Below, one piece after another: positions 14,070-26,770 of a stretch of DNA of 64,000 nt. The notes under the pieces were generated by a model, which worked only from the letters and a program-made list of their open reading frames with translations, was not told the DNA's origin and ran no database searches. Every line of letters starts with the position of its first letter. Position 1 is the stretch's first letter. Origin of the DNA: Epiperipatus broadwayi (lineage: Eukaryota > Onychophora > Udeonychophora > Euonychophora > Peripatidae); assembly GCA_028023455.1 (NCBI GenBank), contig JAQFVV010006293.1, positions 4,726,127 through 4,790,126 of the forward strand, read 5' to 3'. The position numbers and the translations under genes were made by a program.

Positions 14070-16014
14070 TGTGAGAGTACCATATGAGCCTCATCTAAAA
14101 CAATTTGTGTTTCTTTGTGAATTTAACTGTGCCTATATCGAATCAACAGATTAAATAACATACACCTATCTTAAGCTTTTCATATATCAGTTATATACAT
14201 AAACTAATTACTATTAAAATAATAATTCTAAAAATGAATTATTCTAATTTGTTTATACACACACAGAAATAAATGTTTCTAACTAATAGTATTTTTTTAT
14301 TAACCAAAACTTGACATTGACAAAGCCGTAAGTCATCATTGCATTTTATCAGTTGAAACAAAGGAAATAAACATTTCGGGTTCATTACAAATTGTATATT
14401 TTAAACAATAGAGAGCGTGAGCATGATTATGTGATATGCTTGCAGAAATTAATCCAGTATAAAAACGAACGAATATTGTTATATAATAATCTTCTATTTA
14501 GTTATCAAGGCAATAACTACGTCTGTAAATTTAAATTTGTTCAAATTTAGAACACATTTAAGAAAAAAAGAAGATTCACTATTTTAAAACTTTCTGCAAG
14601 TAATTAATTTACTTATTTTTAATATTATAAAAAACTAAAAAAATAATCATTTAAATTGACAAGGTTATAAGAGAAATCAATGTCTTCGAAATGAGTTTTC
14701 AAAATATATATTTAAGAAGACAAAAATTTATAAAGATGTTCTCTGGCTAGACTAATTATGCCAAAGATTTCTGCTGATGTTTTAAACCTGAACATGTAAA
14801 TTTATTCCTACTTAATGCCTAAAGTATAATCATCATAATTTCCACTAAAAAGGCTGCCTTAATAATGGAGTATTATATTGAAGAAGATTTTAAATATTTT
14901 ACTACGCAAATATTTAAAAGAATGAATATTTGGATTACCTCTTCGAAGGATGATCAAGGAACTTTACCTTTCAACATACATCATCATTTTATTTCTTCTA
15001 AGGAGGAATATGAAACCATTATTTTTTTGCATCTTGGAATACTTCGTTGTGCACTTTAATAACTCTTAAACTTTATTTCCTTTGGGGATAATTATATTTA
15101 CATGGAAAGTGAAAAAATTACTTCGTATATTAAATTGGAGAACTGATAAGATGAACATTTTAATTTTATTTATTTAATAAAATTTAGATGTTGATATTTT
15201 CATATATGCTCTGGTGAAAGTGACGGCTGACTAAGGTAAAAGTTTTTAAATTATTTCAAGTTGGAAGTAAGTTTTATTATATTCCAAATTGAACCTTACC
15301 TGACAATTATCATAATTTCTTTTTAAACAATAACATAATTAATATCAGAATACATTCTATTATTATTCTAGTGTGAATAGATGTTATCTTATATAGATAT
15401 ATAACACACACTGAATCATTTTAATGACACTATATGTAGATTTATAATGGTTGGTGGTATTATTTATTGTACACATGATTTTAAATTATATATATGTAAA
15501 TAATTACATTATGTTTTTTCTGAATGTTAAATAGTTTATTATTGTATATATATAAGCACAGATTATAATTCTAAATTTTAATATTTTTATTATTTATGTG
15601 ATATTTTTGTTTCTATTAGGGATTAAAATGCGTTAAACTTGATTTTAAAATTAAATAGGTCTCGTTTGTTTATTTTATTTAGTCATTTTATAAAACCAAT
15701 AATTATAAATATACATACTCATGCATATATATATATATTGAATCAACTTAGTGATTTAATATTTATAAAAAAGTTATATATAGCTTATACTAAATTTATC
15801 ATTACTATGGGATATTTGTGGAAATGCCTGAAGAGAGTCAATTGCGATTTCTACTCTGAGCTCGAATTCCGAGAGTAATGAGGTTATTAATAGATGAGTG
15901 GATTGGATTATATTTTAAATCACATCATCAATGGCATTCTATAAGAAGACTCAAAGTCTGACTATAGGTAGATGTGACTTCCTCGAGTCCTGAAAAGGAT
16001 CGTCCCATTATACA
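14070..16014 (+). mobile_element. LTR element A, 5' LTR (~1.95 kb)
   Basis: It starts TGTGAGAGTACC and runs to CCCATTATACA, immediately before the primer-binding-like TGGCACCC. It is a near-copy of 19158-21076, in the same orientation, with scattered substitutions and small indels. Left of it is a (TA)n tract ending TATAA, and TATAA also follows the other LTR, so a 5-bp TSD of TATAA is possible; the repeat context makes the exact ends ambiguous by a few bases. A TATA box sits at 14458-14465. A 64-codon ORF (14865-15059) lies in both LTRs but differs mainly by amino-acid-changing substitutions, so I do not call it a gene. Confidence 0.9.
14458..14465 (+). promoter_or_regulatory. TATA box of LTR A (5' copy)
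   Basis: TATAAAAA about 390 bp into the LTR, retained at 19542-19549 in the other LTR although the neighbouring bases differ. This would put the U3/R border at about 14485-14495. Confidence 0.45.
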
Positions 16015-16032
16015 TGGCACCCATACTTAAGG
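16015..16032 (+). promoter_or_regulatory. Candidate primer binding site of element A
   Basis: TGGCACCCA lies directly after the LTR's terminal CA. The first eight bases resemble the tRNA-Lys-type TGGCGCCC with one G-to-A change. The following bases do not match the Lys primer well, so the primer tRNA is unsure. Confidence 0.5.
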
Positions 16033-16371
16033 CATGAAACAGTAGTTTTCCATTAGTTAAATATAGTTTTTTTTTTAAAAAAAAATGAGTATGTTGTGAA
16101 TTGGTAAAAACACTGAATAATAAATTATAGAGACCTTGAAATAAAATAAACCGTAATAAACAGATAAATCAGTTGCTTTAAAATAAATAAATAAATAAAT
16201 ACGATTAAAGTTTGGGCATTAAAATATATATTATAACAACATCTTATAAAAGTAAGAAAAATAGAATTACACTTAAGGGCATAAGCACGGCATGAAATCT
16301 TATGGCATATATTAAAGTATAACTTTGAAAAGAAAGTAGTTTATATATATAACATTGGAATTTTTTTGTTA

Positions 16372-17528
16372 ATGATAACTAGAAGTGGGAAAAAGCTAAT
16401 AATAATGAAAGTAAAAAATTCCAAAGAATCTTTAAGTAATAAAGATAATGAAATAGAAATTATTTCAGTTAGTAATGAACAAGGATCTTTACAAGTCCTA
16501 ATGTCTGAAGGGTCTGTAGCAGAAGATGAACATCCTTCACAAGTTCACATGACAGAACAAATATTACCTCAAACACAAAAAGAAACTGAAGCTATAACAG
16601 TACAAGAAAGTGATAAGCATATAGGTCAATTAGTTCAAATGATAATGCATCTACAAGTTAGCATGGAAGCAAAGATGGATAATATGAAAGCTGATATGGA
16701 TAATATACATGCTGATATGGTAACCAAAGCTGATATGAATAATATAAAAGCTGATATAAATAAAATGAATGCTGATATGAAGGGAGAAATGGCTAGAATG
16801 AATGATAATATGGTAACTAAAGTTGATATGGATAATATGGAAGTGAAATTAAAAAAAGATATAATTTCTATAAAAGAAAAGTTAAAGAAAGATATTGATG
16901 ATATTAAAGAAAAGATGCAAGTAGAAATCAAAGTTGTTGTTGAAAAGAAACAAACTGCCAATGAAGTAGAAAGACTTCATGACACAAAGGCATCAACAAT
17001 ATCAATGGCAGTAAAATGCCAAGAATCCAAAACTTATCCTGAGCATGAGATTTGCAAATATAATGATAGCATCCAGAACAGATCACTCTTAGTTCAAATA
17101 AATATTTCAGAAGAAAACTGTCATGACTATCATTTTACCATACAGCAGAGCAATGAAATAGAAGATCATTGCAGCATTAATAAAGTGCTTGAATCTTATC
17201 CAAAAATCTTAAAAAAAAAGAGGATATGGATCATGTGCAATATAAGTTAAATTCTGAATCTCAGGAATTGAGAGAAACACAGTCAAGTGATAATACTAAA
17301 TGTCTAGATAAATTAAGACTTCAGATTTCTGATAATAATCACAAGTTAAATCATGAACTCATGAAACTTGAGATGACTCCACAATCTAAAGATATAGTAG
17401 ATGAATACAACAGTGAAGTGTATTTTGAGTCATCCCACCATATTTGTGTTTACTCCCAGAACAAAAGTAAAACATTTCATCAACAAGGTGTTGATAAATT
17501 GTATGACAACCATCTGATAACCATCTGA
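16372..17528 (+). pseudogene. Gag-like coiled-coil protein of LTR element A
   Basis: An open frame from ATG 16372 runs to 17250 (292 codons), and a second open frame 17226-17528 continues it in another frame. The crossover lies at an A-run near 17210-17219, so a single-base slip in a formerly longer ORF is the simplest view. The N-terminus MITRSGKK resembles the xxTRSG start common in Gypsy-family Gag proteins. Residues ~85-190 hold repeated units such as KADMxNI and DNMxADM, then a Lys/Glu/Ile-rich stretch, giving a long predicted coiled coil. No CCHC zinc knuckle is evident. The position between the primer binding site and the integrase tail fits Gag. Function beyond self-assembly is inference. 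Confidence 0.65.
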
Positions 17529-17544
17529 TAATATCATTATCAAT

Positions 17545-17685
17545 GATAATATTTAATGGAAAAGAAGGTTGTTTTAATAGAAAGTTTAATTTAGAAGATA
17601 TGAATGAAGGCAATAGATTCAATTGTCTTAAATGTAAATTATGGTGTATGAAGCATCACCATAATCCTGAAGTTGAATAAATTAT
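17545..17685 (+). pseudogene. Cys/His-rich remnant in element A
   Basis: A short reading after the gag-like frame gives NRFNCLKCKLWCMKHHHNP. Three cysteines and clustered histidines could come from a zinc-binding module (a degraded FLYWCH-type or HHCC finger), but spacing is incomplete and the reading closes soon after. This is a weak call. Confidence 0.2.
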
Positions 17686-18236
17686 AAAAAGTCTTCAGAC
17701 AATAATAAAGATATTTATAATACAAGCTAAGAGACAGAAAGGTTCACAATTCCATAGGTTGTGTAATACTTATGAAGGTCCCTTCACATTCATTGAACAT
17801 GTCAATGGATGTGCTTAAAAAGTAAAGCACACATATAGGGAAGGACTTCATAGATTATGACTTTGGGATGTGACAATGGACTTTCGGTAATGATAGAATC
17901 CATTAGGCTGTTCTTTTAAGAGAATAAATGTATATATGTATATAAATAATTGAAGTTGATATTAATAATAATAAAATGCATCAAGTTAACCAAAGTATAA
18001 AAAAAATACTTACAGGTTTATTAGAGTACAAGTTATGGTTAGTTAAGTAAGTAATAATGGTAGATCAGTTAAGCATCACGATAATGCAATCTGATGTTGA
18101 CACTACTTATAAAATGCAAGTCCATTGGATATCTATAAATAAGACATTTTATATAGTGTGATGTTGTTAAACTATAATAGCAATCAGCATTAAGCCAATG
18201 CACATGTGTTTTGTGAATATATATATATGGATATAT

Positions 18237-18535
18237 AAAAAGATAGTGAAAAAGCTTATAAAGAACTTGTTAAAAAAAGGCCAGTCAAAGAAATAAAAAT
18301 GTGAAGACAATTTCACACAAGTTCAAAATTAGGGATCAAGTTTTTATAAAAGCACCTCATATGAGTAAACCCCAAGAGAGTAAATATCAAAAGTTTTACC
18401 ATCAATATAAAGGAACTTATACTATCATAAAGCAAACAGACCCAATGCATTCTGGATAAATATAAAGGGAGACATTAAAGGCATTTACAATGCTAGAGCT
18501 TTAAAACCCTATTTTAATCAAATGAATTAATAAGG
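18237..18535 (+). pseudogene. Integrase C-terminal remnant (Gypsy-like) of element A
   Basis: Across two frames it reads AYKELVKKRPVKE, then KFKIRDQVFIKAPHMSK, KFYHQYKGTYTIIKQ and finally ARALKPYFNQMN. This order matches the end of Gypsy integrases: a (K)FxxGDxV strand, the GPY/F module (here GTY) and a terminal LKPYF segment. Stops and one frameshift break it. The catalytic core of the integrase is not present. Confidence 0.6.
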
Positions 18536-18539
18536 TTTT

Positions 18540-19145
18540 ACCACCTTCTACTTATGTATAGAGTAAAATGTTGAAAGAAAAGATCATGTGAAATAGGTAA
18601 GGAGTGAAAAAGTTTTCATTTAAAAGTATATATGTATATATATATATGTATAAGGATGTATATAAGTCAAAAGATACATTAATTTTCTTTGATGAGGGTA
18701 TGTTAAGCAATTAAAATTAATTCTTAGGATACCTGAAAACTAAAACCATTTTAAGAGTTAATATATGCTGAATGATGGATGTTCTTATGTTTTGGATAGT
18801 TCTCAAAAGAGTCCATAAGTCTTAAAGAAAAGCAGGATGGAGAATACCAAACAAATATATGTGTCATCTATAAAAGAGGCACATGACAATAAATCCATCA
18901 AAGGAAAATAAATAAATAAGGGAAAAAAAAAGAAAGAATCCCATATATATATAAACCTCCTTATCCTTTTATTTAAATTGAATGATGCTTAATATAGAGA
19001 AAGGGTTAGAAAAAAATAGAGCAAATAATAAGGGTTGATAAAATCAGGAAAGAAAAACAAGCTCCACAATTTTATATTTAATGCAAACATTGACACACAT
19101 TAAGTGTCCAAATTTTAATGGTAAATATAAAATTTGAACTCTTTT
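18540..19145. other. 3' untranslated part of element A
   Basis: A+T-rich sequence between the integrase remnant and the polypurine tract; no ORF or further domain is recognised. Confidence 0.5.
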
Positions 19146-19157
19146 AAGAGGGGGTAA
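19146..19157 (+). promoter_or_regulatory. Polypurine tract of element A
   Basis: AAGAGGGGGTAA directly precedes the TG of the 3' LTR, where plus-strand priming is expected. Together with the primer binding site it fixes the element's orientation as plus. Confidence 0.75.
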
Positions 19158-21076
19158 TGTGAGAGTACCATATGAGCCTCATCTAAAACAATTTGTGTTT
19201 CTTTGTGAATTTAACTGTGCCTATATCGAATCAACAGATTAAATAACATACACCTATCTTAAGCTTTTCATATATCAGTTATATACATAAACTAATTACT
19301 ATTAAAATAATAATTCTAAAAATGAATTATTCTAATTTGTTTATACACACATAAATAAATGTTTCTAACTAATAGTATTTTTTTATTAAACAAAACTTGA
19401 CATTGACAAAGCCGTAAGTCATCATTGTATTTTATCAGTTGAAACAAAGGAAATAAATGTTTGGGGTTCATTAAAAATTGTATATTTTAAACAATAGAGC
19501 ATGAGCATGATTATGTGATATGCTTGCAGAAAACAATCCAGTATAAAAACGAACTAATATTGTTATATAATAATCTTCTATTTAGTTATCAAGGCAATAA
19601 CTACATCTGTAAATTTAAATGTGTTCAAATTTAGAACACATTTTAAAAAAAAAGATTCACTATTTTAAAACTTTCTTCAAGTAATTAATTTACCTACTTT
19701 TAATATTATAAAGAACTAAAAAAATAATCATTTAAATTGACAAGGTTGTAAGAGAAATCAATGTCTTCGAAATGAGTTTTCAAAATATATATTTAAGAAG
19801 ACAAAAATTTATAAAGATGTTCTCTGGCTAGACAAATTATGCCAAGGATTTCTGCTGATGTTTTAAACCTGAATATGTATATTTATTCCTACTTAATGCC
19901 TAAAGTATAATCATCGTAATTTCCACTAAAAAAGGTTGCCTTAATAATGGAGTATTATATTGAAGAAGATTTTAAATATTTTACTACGCAAATATTTAAA
20001 AAAATGAATATTTGGATTACCTCTTCGAAGGATGATCAAGGAACTTTACCTTTCAACATTCATCATCATTTTATTTTTTCTAAGGAGGAATATGAAACCA
20101 TTATTGTTTCGCATCTTGCAATACTTTGTTGTGCACTTTAATAACTCTTAAACTTTATTTCCTTTGGGGATAATTATATTTACGTGGAAAAATTACTTCG
20201 TATATTAAATTGGAGAACTGATAAGAGTTTTATTTTTATTTATTTAATAAAATTTAGATGTTGATATTTTGATATATGCTCTGGTGAAAGTGATGGCTGA
20301 CTAAGGTAGAAGTTTTTAAATTATTTCAAGTTGGAAGTAAGCTTTATTATATTCCAAATTGAACCTTACCTGACAATTATCATAATTTCTTTTTAAACAA
20401 TAACATAATTAATATCAGAATACATTCTATTATTAATCTAGTGTGAATGGATCTTATCTTATATAGATATATAACACACACTGAATCATTTTAATGACAC
20501 AATACATAGATTTATAATGTATGTTGTTATTATTTATTGTACACATGATTTTAAATTATATATATGTAAATAATTACATTATGTTTTTTCTGAATGTTAA
20601 ATAGTTTATTATTGTATATATATAAGCACAGATTATAATTCTAAATTTTAATATTTTTTTTATGTATGTGATAATATTTTTGTTTCTATTACAGATTAAA
20701 ATGTGTTAAACTTGATTTTAAAATTAAATAGGTCACATTTGTTTATTTAGTCATTTTATAAAACCAATAATTATAAATATACATACTCACGCATATATAT
20801 ATTGAATCAACTTAGTGATTTAATATTTATAAAAAAGTTATATATAGCTTATACTAAATTTATCATTACTATGGGATATTTGTGGAAATGCCTGAAGAGA
20901 GTCAATTGCGATTTCTACTCTGAGCTCGAATTCTGAGAGTAACGAGGTTATTAATAGAGGAGTGGATTGGATTATATTTTAAATCACATCATCCATATCA
21001 TTCTAAAAGAAGACTCAAAGTCTGACTATAGGTAGATGCGACTTCCTTGAGTCCTGAAAAGGATCGTCCCATTATA
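19158..21076 (+). mobile_element. LTR element A, 3' LTR (~1.92 kb)
   Basis: Collinear with the 5' LTR from TGTGAGAGTACC to CCCATTATA. Differences are point changes and small indels spread along its length, so the two LTRs diverged after insertion. TATAA at 21073-21077 can pair with TATAA at 14065-14069 as a target duplication. TATA box at 19542-19549. Confidence 0.9.
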
Positions 21077-21077
21077 A

Positions 21078-21700
21078 TATATATATATAAACACTCAGGT
21101 TTGCCAATTCCTCTAAAAGCTTTGTGATAAATGCTTAACCAGAGCCAGCACTTAAAATATCTCTGTCAGGAACCCCTCCCCAAACCCCTGACCATGATTT
21201 CATATATATATATATATGGTTTCATATATATATAATAAGTGCTCAGTTTATATTAAGATAGTAAATCTACAAACTCCAATGGACAGGATTATTCAGCCAT
21301 CCATAACATTAAAAATCTGATGATGGCAGCATGTTCAAAGCCCTTATTTTGTCAATATTGTTGTCATACACATGCCATCATCTGATTTTCAATGATATGC
21401 ATGGCTCAAGAGTCATAGAATGGAAAGGATTTAAGTCTGTCCATTGGAGTTTGAAGATTTGCTATCTTAATATAAACAGAGCACTGATTATATATATGGG
21501 TGGGAGATAATACAGACCAATTGATCAGTGCTGGTTTAGCAGAAAAAATGTATATTGGAGATCTTTTATCTTTTTCACATGCATGTGGTTATGTGTATTG
21601 CTTGTATAAAATGGAGAGTATGAGTGAAGGGAACTTAACAGTCTGGATTCAAATTCCTTGTAATTACATCTAGCTTAAATAAATACTAATATTTAAATAT
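21078..21700. repeat. Foldback-bearing dispersed repeat, copy 1
   Basis: Arms at 21233-21333 and about 21368-21490 are inverted copies sharing TTTATATTAAGATAG and CAAACTCCAATGGACAG. To the right, 21490-21680 (ATCAGTGCTGGTTTAGCA onward) matches 35100-35340. Near 21650 GGATTCAAATTCC resembles a Pol III B box, so a SINE-like origin is possible but unproven. Short (TA)n runs separate the parts. Confidence 0.7.
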
Positions 21701-22526
21701 TAGTGAAGAATGGTTGCCAATAAATCTAGAATCTCAAAAATGTATTTTTTATTTAAAAAAAAATGAAGATTCCAAAAGATCAAAATTCTACTGGTGTGCT
21801 GGGAATAATACTTATATCAAACAAACTGCTTTTTCCACTGATAATCAAAATGTATAATCTCAATATGCAGACTTACTGTTATTCAGTCAACCTAATCTGG
21901 ATAACTCACCATTGGTAGAGATTCTAAAACATTCTCAACCCCAAGCTTCAGAAGCTCAAAAATGATCTAATCAAGTCTTAATTGATGTAACATTTTCTAC
22001 AACTCAAGATCTGGTTTTTACAGGATCCAAACTGATTATATCAGGCAGAGATTCTGACTCCACAATAACAGATAAACCATCAGTGCAACATTGCAAAGCA
22101 AAAAGAAAAACCTCCAGAAGTGACAAAATATAAAACCTACATCTTTCCTCAATCCCAAAGATATTTCCAACTCTGGTAAGAGCTCCTTGGAAAATGAGTT
22201 AAGTTCAATCAAGAATAAAAAAAAGCTGAAACCCAACAATAAAAAAGTAATTTTGAATGATAATATCTGAATGCTTGAAGAACTATATCAATGAGAGTAT
22301 AACTCGGTCTGTCATACGATCAGTCTCCCACAAACAGGATTGACCATTATCAGATGGCGTGGATGAGACAACTCTCAGAGTCTCCCTCAAGACTTGTTGG
22401 ACAACATGGACATTGATATAGTCATTAGCTTTAACATGGAATTTCCACTTCTCTGTGAACCATTCTGCCAGTTACTAATAGGCTCATTCATTCATTTCTA
22501 ATGTATTTTAAACTTACTGGTGTTAA

Positions 22527-22780
22527 TGTGTAGGGTCTTAACTCCATGAAGAAGAGTATAGATGCCATTTACCACTGGATCTACAAGTCCTCTTCTAAAG
22601 TGGTGTGTTTTTCTTAAACCAAGCATCATGCTAACTCAAACCCAGATATTATTGCCAAACTGCAGAAGATTGGATTGCTTCATTATTCCACTGCCACCCA
22701 CCCCTCAGCTGGGGTTGCAACTTTAATTCCCTATAAATCTTCAGTTCATAGCTTCAAAATAAGTCTTTAAAAGAGTAATT
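22527..22780 (+). pseudogene. LINE C endonuclease (APE-type) N-terminal remnant
   Basis: Translation gives a VNVxGLNSMKK opening, then KVVCFSxTKHH and SAGVATLIPY. This corresponds to the first strand (N-x-G/R-x-LNS), the catalytic ETK/ETH motif (the glutamate region is a TAA here) and the following strand of apurinic-endonuclease-like LINE domains. The in-frame stops at the first motif and at the catalytic position mean it is inactive. Confidence 0.6.
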
Positions 22781-23390
22781 TAATTTTTTCAACAATTAAA
22801 ATAATTTGTTTAAATTTAACATTATTTTTCTGTATCTCAAAAAAGACAACTCACTGATTTTCAACACTTTGCAATTAATCAACCAACCAACCCTAAATGC
22901 CAACTGCCAACCTGTTGAATTTAATTTACAGGTTCTTACATTTGATAAACACCCACTTGATGTGTGCATAGGGCTTTTTTCCATCTGATGCATTCTTTTT
23001 TACACCAAACAGTTTTCTACATTAATATACTTACTGCCTAAATAGCATTTTTATATTAATCTGGCTTTAAACTCATTCTCCTCCAATCATCACTTTCTTG
23101 CCATTTCTTTTTCCATCAATTTACCACCACAGTCTTGTGCACAGGCTAAGTCTACAATCAGGTTGTTGCTCAAATCTGTGGCTCCAGAAGCAATCTTCTC
23201 TGAAGATTATTTTAAAAAGATTAACATCCTATCTCTTAACCCAACTGAGGAATGGTTTGCATTCAAAAACATCCTTTCCTCTCTGATATCACATTATACT
23301 AAAAAACAAAGGATTTACAGCTTTATTCCACTAGATGGATGAGATCCAGAATTCACTAAAAATATATCTCCAACTCATTCTACAGTTCAA

Positions 23391-24700
23391 GTGGTAATCT
23401 CTCCACATTTTTTTAAGGAATATATAAGGTGGGCTCTTGGTTACCAGAATACATCCAAAACTACTACAGCCATCAAATTGGGAAATGGCAACTTTATCGG
23501 TATCCTCATGTTAACTCAAATTTTGATCTACTATCAGAGCAAACTGGCAGACGATACTTTCCAACTGAAATACAAGTCACATGCTAAGTCTAGAGAGATG
23601 ATTCATAGCATTATGGAAGCCAATATATGATCCAAAATTGCCTCAATGCTGGATAGAGCACATCCAGGTCTCCATAGTATCCCAAAATTCATCTTCAATC
23701 ATATTGAAGCCTTTTCAATACCCATAATATTCAATATGATTCAGTTCCTTGCTTCAGGTTTACAAGTGATCAATGGGCTTTATTCAATTGCCATGATTCC
23801 ATTTCTCAAGAGAGGTATGATTCATTCATCTCTTAAGAATCTGCAGCCCATTTCCCTGACACCTTTGATAATAAAGATGATTGAATCAAGAATTAAGGAT
23901 AAACTTCAGAATCACATTCTGTCTTCAATATCTAACTTTTAGTTCACCAAAAAGGGTCTTCTGTATCAGAGGCTATTAGCCACTTCAAGGTGATGGTTGA
24001 ACATGCTAGAAGATATAGAAAGTCCAAGCCAATTGTGTTGCAGTTGGACATTGCTGGCACCTTTGATTCTGTAAGAATTCTCCACCTGGTCCAGTGGCTG
24101 GGCAAGCTTGATATACACCCAGTTATAATCAATATCATATCTAATCTATGTTGTAATATACTATTTCAATATCTTTAAATGGAAAATTATCTGAATCTTT
24201 TAGGCCTACCAAATCTATTCCACAGGGCTCTCCTCGATACCCTCCTTTTAATACTTTACATAAATTCTTTCCTAAAATCTCTAGAACAGAATCCTTCTGC
24301 AGTATTTTATTCCCAGCATTAAAAAGTACATTCATCATATTTTTACATGGATGACCTGGCTGTAGTGCATTCCTGTTCTTATGAAACTGATGTCCAAATT
24401 CACAAGTGAATCAGAGCTATGTTTTCACTTGGATAAATTGCTGACATAGTGACTTTCCTCAGGGAGAAACATTCCCCCCCTTTCTCAACTGTCCCCCAAA
24501 TTCCTTGGTCTTTCACTTAACCTCTCTCTATTTGCAATGAGGAGAGAGATCCAAAATACCATCCTGGCAATTTCACTACAGAATGTTTACCCTTCTCTGT
24601 ATGTGAAGACTACACTTTTAAACATGCTGTTGTTCCCCAGAATTGCCTATTTTATGCCATTCATAAAGTTCACAGGATAATTCATTCATGGTATCAACTC
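23391..24700 (+). pseudogene. LINE C reverse transcriptase remnant
   Basis: Landmarks in order: linker 23391-23630; LKNLQPISLTPLIIKMIESR at about 23835-23895 (RT finger motif LRPISL); FTKKGSSVSEAISHF after a one-base shift near 23940; VLQLDIAGTFDSVRI at 24030-24075 (normally DxxKAFDSV); QGSPRYPP at about 24228; and the catalytic box FYMDDLAVV at 24339-24366. The thumb region continues to about 24700 with FLGLSLNLSL. At least two stops and two frameshifts separate the blocks. Confidence 0.75.
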
Positions 24701-24894
24701 CCTATGCTATCCTCTCCTGGGGACTGTAGTGATAATTCTCATAAAATGCAAAGACTTTCCAAATTAAATGGCCTTTGATTCATTTGCTACAGGTGCTTTG
24801 GCTCTAGCATTCATTCAACCTGTTTACCAAATTGAATAACCTGATCCCACAGAGTATGTAAATCATGTAACCTTGTGAATCAATAAAGATTATA

Positions 24895-25124
24895 GTTGAA
24901 GCATCATGATCATCATTATCATCATAACAACAATAGCAATAATAATAATAACAATAATAACAACAATGATAATAATAAAAGTAATATTGTTGAAGCACCA
25001 TCATCTTCATTATCATTATAACAACAATAGCAATAATAATAATAACAATAGCAACAATAACAATAATAATAGTAATAGTAGTAGTAGTAATAGTAGTAGT
25101 AGTAGCAATAGTAGTAGTAGTAGT
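24895..25124. repeat. Trinucleotide-rich tail (AAT/AAC/CAT/TAG)
   Basis: Contains a ~95-bp direct duplication: GTTGAAGCATCATGATCATC at about 24894 and GTTGAAGCACCATCATCTTC at about 24989, each followed by AACAACAATAGCAATAAT. The LINE C 3' terminus and tail thus seem to have been duplicated in tandem before decaying into TAG repeats. The Asn/Ser-rich open frame across 24906-25538 is a repeat artefact. Confidence 0.8.
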
Positions 25125-26015
<891 letters not shown>

Positions 26016-26289
26016 GGAATGGATAATAATCCGAAACTGTCATCCACCAACCTACACAACCCCCTCTAGCAATAACATTTCACCACCAATATACCATGCA
26101 TGATAGATTATAATAATCACCTCCCCCCGCCCAAGCCTGTTTTGTAAAAAAATATTAATCTCAGCCTACATATTATCAACATCTTAACAAGAAAGACCAT
26201 TCATGACATACATAGTTAAAAAAATATCAAAATCTTCATAGGTATATATCTATTTGAAAACTTTGTAATCGTCTGCATAAAACAGTAGT

Positions 26290-26515
26290 GATCATTTTAT
26301 TATCGTCTATTAAAAATCATACAGAAAAACATTGAATAATATAAATGATAAGCCATTTCCATGAGCAATTCATTATTTTTAAATAAGAGGCATCCTTCTT
26401 TCATATTTATAACAAAGCATTTTCTGTTGGATCTCAATTTCTCTATTAGAGAATTATGCTTCACATTGTCAAATGTTTTAATAAGACAAAAACAAACAAC
26501 ATCCAGACCCACACT
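26290..26515 (-). pseudogene. Small reverse transcriptase remnant
   Basis: Minus-strand reading DVVCFCLIKTFDNVKHNSL resembles the VDLTKAFDNVNH block of LINE reverse transcriptases, and the frame ends with CMIFNRR. Only one motif is convincing. It is separate from LINE A, whose 3' end lies about 250 bp further right. Confidence 0.45.
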
Positions 26516-26770
26516 ATCTTAATTGAATGAGGATATAATCATTTTGTGGAACTTTAACATTCGAAACAATTGAGATTGAATCCAACACTGGACTCATCTC
26601 ATTCAAATGCCATCCCATTCTAATCAATTGATGGACAATTGAATTAATTGGAGAACTGTACTTATAGCAATAATTGTTAACATTTGTTTCTTAATGTACT
26701 CATTTTTTCTTGTTCTTTTTACTGATGCAATCACTTTTCTTAAGTACAAATAAACTTTACATTGAAACAT

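Larger units (their letters stand above)
16015..19157 (+). mobile_element. LTR element A, internal region (pol largely deleted)
   Basis: Only about 3.1 kb separates the LTRs. Contents in order are the primer binding site, a short A+T-rich leader with a small ATAA repeat, a gag-like coiled-coil ORF, a decayed stretch, the C-terminal end of a Gypsy-type integrase, and a polypurine tract. Protease, reverse transcriptase and RNase H are absent. It therefore cannot move without a helper. Confidence 0.8.
21700..24890 (+). mobile_element. LINE C: decayed non-LTR retrotransposon
   Basis: A composite of out-of-frame coding remnants in LINE order: an upstream ORF1-like or linker portion (about 21700-22500), endonuclease N-terminus (22530-22780), a linker (about 23050-23640) and reverse transcriptase (23650-24700). 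The 3' end at about 24880-24895 (AATAAAGATTATAGTTGAAG) runs into trinucleotide repeats that look like an expanded tail. Base composition is less A+T-biased than the surroundings. The clade is not certain; the RT phrases differ from the RTE copies and from LINEs A and B in this window. Confidence 0.75.

Noticed and set aside
14865-15059. 64-codon ORF present in both LTRs of element A
   Set aside because: The two copies differ mostly by amino-acid-changing substitutions, as expected of non-coding LTR DNA duplicated by reverse transcription.
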